In this document: one piece after another, positions 12,079 to 22,700 of the stretch
Position numbering within the stretch: position 1 is the first letter of the stretch
Layout of the letters: each line of letters starts with the position of its first letter
NCBI RefSeq assembly: GCF_000003815.2
Contig: NC_049987.1
Span: 6,928,609 to 6,992,608, forward strand
Origin: Branchiostoma floridae
Lineage: Eukaryota > Chordata > Leptocardii > Amphioxiformes > Branchiostomatidae
Reading direction: 5' to 3'
DNA: 64,000 nucleotides
The notes under the pieces: generated by a model
Told to the model about the DNA's origin: nothing
The model's database searches: none
What the model saw: only the letters and a program-made list of their open reading frames with translations
Translations under genes and position numbers: made by a program

Positions 12079-15000
12079 AATGTCTGATAGAGACTAACAG
12101 ATTCTGCCCAGGGGTCTGGACAATCATCAAGTATACGTATTACTCTTACAGAGGTTCGGAATAGGGAATCATTGTACGTAATACAAGATTCCACCTGTCA
12201 GCTCCAAATTGATTAATCAACATTGACAGCAAATAGAATTGAGGTTGCAAGAACATCTTATTCTCCATCTGATATCAAAATAGTGTACTGTTTACACAAT
12301 CTGATGTTGTCATCGGCAGCAGAGTTTATTTAGAACTGAAGAAATTATATTAGAGGCAAACAAAACGTTGAAAGAAGGAAAAAACAAACATTGAGGCCGC
12401 TAAACGAATCTCTTTCTGATCAGCTTGCCTTTAAATGCTGATGAAGGCATCTCTCTGACATCATAGACACGGGCCGTCAGTTTGAGAAGATAGTCTAATA
12501 ATAGATAGGAAATTTCTTTGATTATCGGGCAGCCATTAGTGTCTCACAAAATATGAACAACCTGCATTTGCACAGTGGCGGAATTAATAACAGTGACTTG
12601 ATATTTGTGCTGTAAATTATGCATGATTTCATGGAATATCTATATATATAGAAACGTGCATTTTGTACATAAGAAATAACCCTGCCGACTGCGCACACAT
12701 ACATTCTCATCAGCCTGTCTTTATCAATCTTCGCCGCCGTGTTTTGTGGCCGCTGCGTTCCGTTATTATGAGATTATAAGAACTACACCCCCAGAATACT
12801 GATGAAGGCATATGTTCCCTCCGCAGTCTGATCATGAGGTGTGTAAAAATAAACAAGTGGAGAAATGAAAATCCCAAGAGAAGTCTCTGAAACCATTGCG
12901 GCCTCTTAAAAGGCGTTTCCGGGTCTCGGTGCCTTTCTGGCATTGCCGTCCATCAAGCATCATTATTACCAATCCAGAAGCTGATTAGTCTTTCGTTTAC
13001 TGCCCTTTGCCGTAGACAAAGCAACCCGGCATCTTTGATTAACTACTGCATGTCAACTTCTTCAATTCTAGCTATATGACATGCTATGGTTGGTGTGCTA
13101 ATTATCAAACTAGCTACATGATTATTTTATTGCATGAACGTCAATTCTGCGGTCATTATTGAGCTGCATGGAAACGAATGTTTTCACCATTTATCTATTT
13201 ATCAGTCTTTAACACATATGGCTAGACCTTGCCATCGAATTGGGCTGATTTCCAAAAGCGAACAAACAACCAGATCTTCGATCTTGATCGTAGCTTGACA
13301 GGCGTAGGAGCTGCAGGGACGCGAAATTATTTCTGCTTCTTATTGCCGTTTCGAAGGGTGTGTCCGTATATTCTGTACTTGAAATTACTTTATAAAGCTG
13401 GCTGCCACTCAGTTCAGGAGAGAAATCCAGCTTCTTTGTCCATTCCCGGAAATATCCATGAATTGTTTCTATTTCTCTCACCTTGCTTTTACTGGACCTT
13501 CGATGGTTTTGCTATTCTATTGTATTAACGTTGATCCTGTCAGTATCAATCTGGGAGTAGATTCCTCTCCTGCTCAATAATCATAGCGATCCGGGACAAG
13601 CGTGTCCGGCAAAAGAAATCCCGAGGAGAAGACAATTAGGCCGGCCCAGACCGATGTTTCACAGCTCGCTGAAGCGGACGTCCTCCGACATTTCGGGCTG
13701 GCTCTGCGTTATTACACGGAAGCCGTCCGCGCTATAGGTCTCGCGGGAATAGGTGAGAATAGGCGTGACCTTTTCCACCAGCCTCTCCCCCGGGAGCCCG
13801 CTGATCTATGGGATAGTTTCTCGTGTGCGTCACGTGTGTGCGTGGAATGCGAGTTCTAGGATTACTGATGGCGTGTTACACCTGTGCCCGGCATAAGGTG
13901 CCTCGGCAGGACGCTGCGATACTGTCATCGTACTCTGAGCGTAAGTCTATACTTTGCGTCAAAGTAATCCGAAAGTAACAGTGAGTAAAGCAGGCATCCT
14001 CAAGTAAGATGCTCTTTCTCTGACAATGGGGGTAAATCTATTTACGGCGCATAGAAATTTATGAAGTAGTCGAGAGATATTAAAACCCCAAGAAAAGTTC
14101 CTAAAATCTGCACGAGTGTTGCTACATCTTACAGCCTGCTAAAAGGGCAATGTAGATCTTACACTGACCGTAAATGCACGCTTTGTGCTGCAAGTGTAAC
14201 CTGGCGCTGACGGTATACGTAAGTCTACTCTCCGCGATTCAGTAATCTTACACTAGCTGTAAAGCTACACTTTCCCTGAGTTGAGGTTCATCCAAGGAGG
14301 TTGAAAGAGGCCTCTTTCAACCTCCTTGGTTCATCCAAGTTGGCTCATCTCAGTATCACTGTGACGTCATAAAGGGCCTTTTCAGGGGAGAACTGCTCAG
14401 TATTGACAGATCTAGCAGAAGCAGTTTCAGTTGCCTCCATCTCGACATGCGGGTCCAGTCGTCTGAGCAGTTCATATCTGAAAGGAGCAGGGAGGTCACA
14501 GAAAAGGTCGCGTTTGACTGGTGGGGTCAGATTTCATGAGAAGGTTTATGTAACGCAAAGGCAACAGAAAAGACATCTATTCACATATCTGCGCGGGTGG
14601 ATTTGGTTCAAATGACTTCACTCTGACGTATGATCTTTCCGGCATGATGGCGTTACTTACCGATACTATGGACCGTTAACTGCACGCAGATAATACACGC
14701 CGTCCAATGTTTTTGTGTAATGTGTGATGGACAGCCACTCCTAAAATGTGGATAGCTAAATGTATTTCATAGTTCTGAAACCCATTCTTTACTTTCGTTC
14801 CAAACGTTACGCAATGAAGTTACGACATTCAGCGAAACTCTGCACTCTGTAACATTGTTCTCTCTTACCTTGTTTCTGTGCAGTCTACGATATCCCTTGC
14901 TGATACTACGCCTCCATGTATATGTACATGTATTGACAGAACTAACACCCGGTGGCATACTGTAAAATGAATAGCTTGAATACGAATGCTCTAAGTATCC

Positions 15001-15924
15001 GGAAGGTTGCCGGTAAGGCACAAGACAGTTTTGAAAAACCTTAAGGGTAAGAATTGAATAAGAATGTTACTATCGCGAGTTACCTTAAAGGTTTGGAATA
15101 TTGAATACGAAGGTTCTGCGTAACCTTAAGGCTGAACAAAAAGGCTCCGAGTGGGCGGAGGGATAGGAAGACGTTCCCCAGTCATGATTGATGAGTCACG
15201 TCAAGCGAAGAGACTGAATTACGTTGGGATGACCTTGCATGTACTTGGTGGTTACAAGCTCATCGTTAATTCGTTTTCTGGTTTTATTCGGCTCATGCAA
15301 ATGCCAGAGTGTCCCGTCCGGCCACGGGAAATTAGCCAGAAATGGAAATAGCAAAATGTGAGAGAAATGTTAATATTTTCAAGTTCGTTTACTTGTCGTT
15401 TTAGCTCCCTTTGGATCCAATACTTCTAGGAAGATAGTGTTTATTTGCATCCTGTCATTTAATCAGCGCCGTGATAGATAACAGTCAGTGACTAATGTGT
15501 ATCACAGCGCTGTTTTTTTATTCGCCTCACGGAATTATTGACCTTAAATTCTTCGTGGACGTGGGTGAGTGGATAGAGTCACTAACTACGCACAAGGTTA
15601 CCTCATATAATGCTATTGACAGTTTAATATCAAATTCAGGGCTTCTTTTTCCTGTCCCTTTCAGAACATAATCCATCAATTCCGCGGACAGTTTTCTCAC
15701 TATTTCCAAACCACCAACAACACTCCTCCCCGAGCTGTTCATGATGTGATCCATGTCTAGATTTTATCGCCTGTTTTAGTGGGTTGGACGAGAATAAACT
15801 TAACTCCAGGCTCCAGGCAGATGATATCACTGTGCTGAATATAACTATAAGCCCTGCCATAGAGAGAAACTCAGAAAGGCTATTTTTACCCCGAACGTAA
15901 ACCACGAATGTGCCTGGCAGTCTG
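12079..15924. other. Non-coding, no gene recognised
   Basis: About 3.8 kb with no exon I can support. A GC-rich frame at 13602-13859 (plus) encodes 85 residues with no family I recognise; its composition is somewhat coding-like but it lacks flanking splice signals I trust. A perfect palindrome sits at 14292-14329. Stretches at 12.3-12.9 kb and 13.06-13.2 kb contain homeodomain-type TAATTA cores and could be conserved regulatory DNA, which cannot be judged from one genome. Confidence 0.35.
14292..14329. repeat. Perfect 38-bp palindrome
   Basis: CCAAGGAGGTTGAAAGAGG at 14292-14310 is followed with no spacer by its exact reverse complement at 14311-14329. On each side the phrase TTCATCCAAG also recurs (about 14288 and 14331), so a short direct repeat flanks the palindrome. 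Confidence 0.95.
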
Positions 15925-16430
15925 GCAGATCTGTCACCGGATAGCCGACTTTGAACCTACTGATCTGTAACCGGATAGCCAGTTTTGAACCTGCATTTCT
16001 GTCACCGGATAGCCGGCTTTGTAGCTGCTGATCTGTAACCGGATAGCCGGCTTTGAACCTGCTGATATGTAACAGGATAGCCAGTTTTGAACCTGCTGAT
16101 CTGTAACCGGATAGCCAGTTTTGAACCTGCTGATCTGTAACCGGATAGCCAGTTTTGAACCTGCTGATCTGTAACGGATAGCCGGCTTTGAACCTGCTGA
16201 TCTGTAACCGAATAGCCGGCTTTGAACCTGCTTATCTGTAATCGGATAACCAGTATTAAACATGCTGATATATAACCGAATAACCAGCTCTAAACCTGCA
16301 GTTCTGTCACCGGATAGCTAGCTTTGAACCTGTTGAGCTGTAACCAGATACCCAGCTTTGAACCGGCTGATCTGTTGCAAAAGTCAGCAGTCCTGTATAT
16401 CTGTAACCAGAAAGCCAGCTTTGGACCTAG
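15925..16430. repeat. 34-bp minisatellite, about 14 copies
   Basis: The unit is CTGATCTGTAACCGGATAGC plus CAGTTTTGAACCTG. Spacing of 34 is directly visible at 16091 and 16125. Copies vary mainly at CCAGTTTT versus CCGGCTTT. Since 34 is not a multiple of three, it is not maintained by coding constraint. The array ends immediately before the hairpin at 16428. Confidence 0.9.
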
Positions 16431-16537
16431 CCTGCTATCCAGCCGTAATATAGCTCCCGAGTCTCTTCTCTCCTCTTTGCAATTGCAAAGAGGAGATAAG
16501 AGACTCGGGAGCTATATTACGGCTGGATACCAGGCTA
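16428..16537. repeat. 110-bp near-perfect hairpin (55-bp arms)
   Basis: The left arm from 16428 (TAGCCTGCTATCCAGCCGTA and onward) and the right arm ending at 16537 are reverse complements with about two mismatches, meeting at TTTGCAATTGCAAA around 16482 with no loop. It lies about 120 bases upstream of the first detected ENPP exon. It could be a foldback transposon, a recent inverted duplication or a source of hairpin RNA; there is no coding content. Confidence 0.9.
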
Positions 16538-16762
16538 CTTTGAACCTGCACATCTATAACCATCTAAAACTGTTGTGTTCAATTCTTCGAAAAATACGTC
16601 AAACTTTACTACATCCTTCATGTGGAATTTAATTGATTTCCTCTTTATTTTCCTTATAGGGGGACATCCGCAGCAACCTCTATGAAGACGTCCCGTCTAC
16701 GGGGATAAAGGAGCTAGACCAGCGGTGCTTCAGGGTTCCGGGGCAGTGGATTTAAAGCCATC

Positions 16763-19700
16763 ATGGCGATCGTAGACTTTATATTTATTTCAGTTGCCCT
16801 CCTGAGTGGCGCACAAAGTATACGAATGCCGAGTGTCATCAGTGACGCTCCGAAACTCCTGTTGCTGTCGTTTGACGGCTTCCGGTATGACTACCTCGAC
16901 CGACCTCTCCTCAAGCCAAACTTCGACTTTGCCATTAACAAGGGCGTGCGGGCCAAATACATGAAGTCCACCTTTGCCACAAAAACGGACCCGAATCACA
17001 TGACTATGGTAACCGGACTGTGGGAGGAAAGTCACGGGGTCGTCTCCAACAAGATGTACGACCCGAAATATCGCGAGATCTTCTGGATGAACAGTTCGGA
17101 TCCCAAGTGGTGGGACGGAGACGGGAAAGTCGAGCCGATCTGGATCACGAACGAGCGGAAGGAGGGCCGGTACAGCGGGGTGGTGAACTGGCCCGGCGGG
17201 GATGTCAAGTACGGAGGCCGACTCCCCACCTACTCCACCGGACCCTATAACAGGAGTATCCCTTATACCGACAGGATAGACGCCATGGTCAGGTGGTTCC
17301 TGGACGACGAGAAGCCCATGAACTTGGGCCTGTTGTTTTTTGAGGAGCCTGACCGCTCGGGGCATCTGTACGGCCCCGACTCCGCGCAGGTGAACGACGC
17401 CATCATGATGATAGACGACACCGTGGGGTACCTGGTCAGCGCGCTGAAGGAGGCGGATATCTACGATAAGGTAAGCAGCATCTTTTTTATAGTTAAAAAA
17501 AGTTAAACCCTTCCCGAGCCTGATGGCGCATAGGGCGGTGCCCATCTCTGTTTCCTTAGCCCTGGGCCACACAATGCAATCACTACAGCAGGGGGCTAGT
17601 CCACTGGTAGTGGTGTGTGTTCAACTTCCATACTCTTTCCCGAATGCTGAGTGCTAAGCAGAGAAAGCAGCATGTACCATTTTCAAAGTCTTTGGTATGA
17701 CTCGGCCGGGGATCGAACTCACGACCTACCGAATGCAAGGCGAACACTCTACCCACTGGACCATTGCACCGACCTATATAGTGCAAAGCAATAATTTTCT
17801 CTACCTCCCCTATTACCTTCAACTCTCAAACATTGTTAACATAAAACTTAATCATTCAAAACAACCGTTTTCACCTTCGCCAAGGTTATATTTTGGGTAG
17901 CGTTTGTATGTATGTGTTTGTTTGTTTGCAGAAGACCGTAACTGGAGAACACGAATGGATTGTTTTGATATTTGGTGTATGTGTAGATCTTGATGAGGCG
18001 TTGTTTTTCTTTTCGTCTGTACATGTTTTGTTTACACAATGAAGGGACTGGACCTGCTCTTAACATATTCACCTATTGACCGTTACATGTGATTGTCTAT
18101 TGTTAGTCTCTATCATTGGTGTGGCGTTCACCGATGGAGCAGGGTCAGGATCCAGGGTGCCCAAAACCTTGACCTTTGTCCTCCCATCCCTGATCCACAC
18201 ACCAAATATTATCACAATCCAGAGAGAGGTTCTAAAGTTTTGCTGACCACAAATATCCTGAAACACAGACAGACACACAGACACCCACGCCGATGTACCT
18301 AAAATAGTACCCCCATTTCTCATGGGCTGATAACAAAAACAAAGGCATCTACTACCAAGGCAACGGTTCTACGTTGTTTTCTTTGACGTCTCAAGCAATT
18401 GATGCTCAGACATCTTAAGGAGTTGATGCTCTTTAAAACAGGTAAACATCTTTGAAATCGACTACTGAGTACTGGAGATGTCGTGAAACTGTCTGTCAGT
18501 GATTTTATGATCAGGTTTGCTTATTTCTTTGTAAATCTGTTTCCTTGTTTTCAGGTGAACATCATCCTGACGAGTGACCACGGCATGGTAGAGGTGTCCC
18601 CCACACGTGTGATCGAGCTGAACAGATACATCAAGCCTGAGTGGTACATCTGGGTGGACGACTCGCCAGTCTCGGCCATACTGCCCAAAAGAGGTTAGTC
18701 TTTCATCTTTTATGCTAGTCACGTACTACGAAATAATGGAAGATCAAACGCAAGATGTGAAGTAAGATATAACGGAAGATACTGATATAATGTACGATGT
18801 AAAATTTAGAAATTTAGCCCAGGTTCTTTGAGTGTATGACGGCGCACATCAGGAAACAAGTATACAGTATAAAGAGCCTTGACCTTGTTCTGAAGTATAT
18901 GCTGTTCCCTATTGTCCTGCAAATTGGATTTTGTGAGACGAAGATTGCATTTAATGAAGTGCACGCAGAGTGATAAGCCATAGGCCTTGTAAGGAATTGA
19001 TTTCATTTTTGTCAATTGCCACTTTGTGTGGGGGTTATGTGTTTTTTTCTCTAAATTAAGTCTTTGAAATGTCTTTAAAAGGAATGGTGAGTCATTTGTG
19101 TGCATTGGTAATATCACATGGCCCTACAATAATATTCCTAAGCTAGTTGCCGTATGGTCCTACAATATGGTCCTAAGCTTTTAGTCCAGTCGTGAATACC
19201 CCTACCCCAAAGCTTTAACAAATACGTCTGTGAATAGAAACTGGCGGGTAAAGATGGTGCTCAGGTCCCGGATGATTGGGTGCAGCAGAGGGGCGATGAT
19301 GACTCCGTGATTGCACCCTCTGCAGATGGCCGTTATCGCATCCCACAGTCCCGCCCAAATTACACAATAACGCGCTATCATACCTGCACAGTCACGAACC
19401 TAACCGTGTAATCATTGTGTGAACGAACACAGATCATAATGGGTTTTGTGTCGCAATGCAGCATCGCCAATATTTCTAGAAGGCCTCCCGCTGTCTACCC
19501 TCTGCCTACAAACCTAAGAGCGACATAAGAAGATTTGATTTTGTTGGCAACGTTATGAATTACTCCAAAGTACATTGCTTTTAATCATCACTAGTTTTTT
19601 TTTCTTTATGAAATAAGATGATTGAAACCAGATTCAGGAACGGGTGCGGGATGTACAACGTTTGAAGAAAATAAAGCTGGTAATATTTTCATAATTGAAT

Positions 19701-22700
19701 TACGATACGGTGTAACAGCTTTCCACGAAGTACACCATACCGAAGCCATAAACGCTAAGGCAATTCTACCAGGTCATTAATCAAGATACAGTCCTATAGT
19801 CCCTATACGAATTGATTTTATCAGGACTCAAAGATGAATATTTAAAAGAGTTGATGATTTGCTTTTCATCAAGATTGTAGCAGGCAGTAGATTGATGAGT
19901 TATGTCACGTGAGGTTAGGACTCATGCGAGTCCGAGGGGTCAGAGGTCACGGCTGTGCGAGTCCGAGAGGTCAGCGATCGATAGGGCGGGGTCAGGCGAG
20001 GATCGGATATTCACAAACTAATTTCTGTCGTGTATTGTGCCGCGGGCACGGCAATAGGAAAAATCAATGGCGATGTAATTTGCAGTGATTCCACGGGCCG
20101 AGCTGCCGCGATCCCCGGCACTGAGCTGCGTCATGTTGGCAGGCGTGATGTCGTCTGTTCCTGTAGGTGGTGTGGCGTCACAGATGATAGCAAATTAATA
20201 TGTTTCGAATTGTTATAATTATCCATAACGCCATAACGTTAATTTTTTGGGGAAAAGGGTCATTCTGAAGTGTTTTTTTTTACATGTTGAATATCACGAA
20301 CTGACTTTGATGGGTTTTTCCTTCATGCCAACATTCTTAATCTAATCTTGGCATGGAGTTGACGTTGCCGTTCGCGAGTCTTTGCCTGTAAAATGGTATC
20401 AGTCTTTATAATGAATCCGGTACAATTATCTTGTAAGTAAGGTCCTTGTCGTTCTATCGCCTTCGTTACCACTGTTTCGGGAATCTGGTAACGCTGCAGC
20501 GCCGAAAAAAGAAACTTTTATCTTTTTTGAGAATCGTACAAACCAAAGTCGTAAAGCCTAAAGCCAAGTTGTTCAAAATGTTCGTAAGGTGGCTATTCAT
20601 CAGAACTACATATTATGGTGGAATTCGTTTTGAGTTTGTTGCAGATGTAATGAAGTCAGGCTCTTTAAATTTGTATCAGTAGGGCCGCGGGACATTGAAC
20701 ATGAACTGCAACTTGCAGCTGTGATTTACCAAAAATATATGAACAGAAACATCAGTGAAGGTAAGACATCCAGGTAATAAGATACATCAACTAGCACTTA
20801 CTCAAGCATTGCAACTGAATCCAAAATCATATTCAGTTGCTTGAGTAATTACTATTTAGCGAATTTGAACAGAATTTAGTCGGTTTGTTTGATGTACTGT
20901 GATGTAGAGGGCAGCTCATGCTAAACCTGGAACGCAAAGATCTGGACCAGCTCTAAACAGATTTGAGTCGGCTTGTTTGATGACCATGCGGTCTTGTCAG
21001 GTCGTGCCATTGTAGTTGACAGGTACATACCACTATTTCCGGCGTATTCTGACAGACTGTCTCTCGATGACGTATTGGAACATCAGTCAGGCGTCATCGC
21101 GGCGCTCCGGGCTACAGCCAACCAGAGAGATTAATTCCTATGACGTCAATGGCGCATATTATCAATCGCTATCACCATGAAACATCGGGGTATCCGGCTG
21201 AGTTGTTCTGCATGCGATTATTAGCTCATTGAAAATACTGAGAATATTGCAATACAGCGGCGTTACCTGAGGCGTTACCTGACACAATTCCATTTATAAA
21301 TATCATAAATTACTTAAAGTTTATTACTTAAAGTTTATTAAAAAGTTTAATTTCGGTGGCCAATACAGTGTTGTTATGAATTCGTAAGCACTATTAACTC
21401 CAATAAGCGTAAAAGTGGCAGTCACAGATGAATGCGTTATTTTCCACCAAAGCTTGTATGTGACAGTTCCAGTTGAAAATTTCACATATCGGTACCCTCT
21501 GGGTTGGCAAATTCTCCTTGTTATTTTTTAATAGTAGAAGGTCTGCGGTATATTTTTTTGATGTGATAGCCATTCTGGTATGGTAGCTTTATACCGGCTA
21601 TCAGCCTTCAAACTTATCACCGTCTAAATGATTCGGACATTTTGTGTGTTAAACAAGGGGGAGGGGCAAAAATCAAACATCAATATTTTTTAATGAAAAT
21701 ATTACAGGCTAGTAGAACCTGCCGGGAAGATCAGAAAAATATCAATTGCTTTTCTATATCATCACGAAGTCAATACGACACTCCATGTGAAGATCGCCGG
21801 GCGCTGCCTTCATACACGATGACCCGGAGTAGATCGCGTTGAAGCTGTCCTTGACTCTGGAGTGGGACAGTTATTCAGGCAAGTCATTAACATCTACCCT
21901 GTCGGTAGAGAACGTCGTGTATAACATTCCTGCAAATTTGCAAGGAGCACTTCTGTATTATACAATATGACTGCATTGAATTATTGACTACTTCGGCGGC
22001 ATGCTTGCCTCATCTTTATGGAAGGCCCTTCAGTCCTGAATAGCACATAAGACAAATTACACCGTGCTGGCGTAAAATAGAGTATTTAATGAGAGTAATT
22101 AGACTGATGGCGAGTGTAAAATTAAGGGCCTTATACCGGGCTGGTAATAGAAGTCACTAAAAGAGTGTGGCACATGATTATGAAAATGAATATTATGGTT
22201 GCAATGATTTATGGCGATTGTAAAATCAGGGCATTATAACCGGGCCCATAGTAAAAGTCTCTAAAAGAGTGTGGCATATGACAATCAAAAATGAATATAA
22301 TGGTTGCTATAATGCTGCGTCACTATGTACTCCCCATGATTCGGACCTAGTACTTAGTCTCACGATTGGTCATTTAAAAACGCAGATGCGGTTTGATAGC
22401 TTACTCAGATCGGCAGACTCGCCCACCCACGCACTCTCTGTACGCATCAGTTGATCCTTCAATCTGGCAGGTAATCTTGTTTGGGATTTAGGAGAGTTTG
22501 TTGCTAATGACCTGTGTTGGCTACATACCACCACGCAGGTGTTCGATCAGCAGCCAAGACCAGTTGCAGAACATGGAAGAAATCCGAAACCACCTTTTTA
22601 TATTTCATAATCATCGTCAAAACAGTACAATCACAACATTAAAGCTGCCCTGGCCGACAAAGACCCAAACATATATAATACATTGTACCAGGAAAAACAA

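Noticed and set aside
13602-13859. 85-aa GC-rich frame as a gene
   Set aside because: Some coding-like composition, but no recognised family, no trusted splice sites and no neighbouring exons; left as unannotated.
16790-17572. 260-aa minus-strand open frame
   Set aside because: Antisense shadow of ENPP exon 1, which has the catalytic motifs on the plus strand.
17585-17785. Functional tRNA gene
   Set aside because: A and B boxes are present but the cloverleaf is not complete and a SINE body follows; the same holds for 52225-52420 and 9725-9933.
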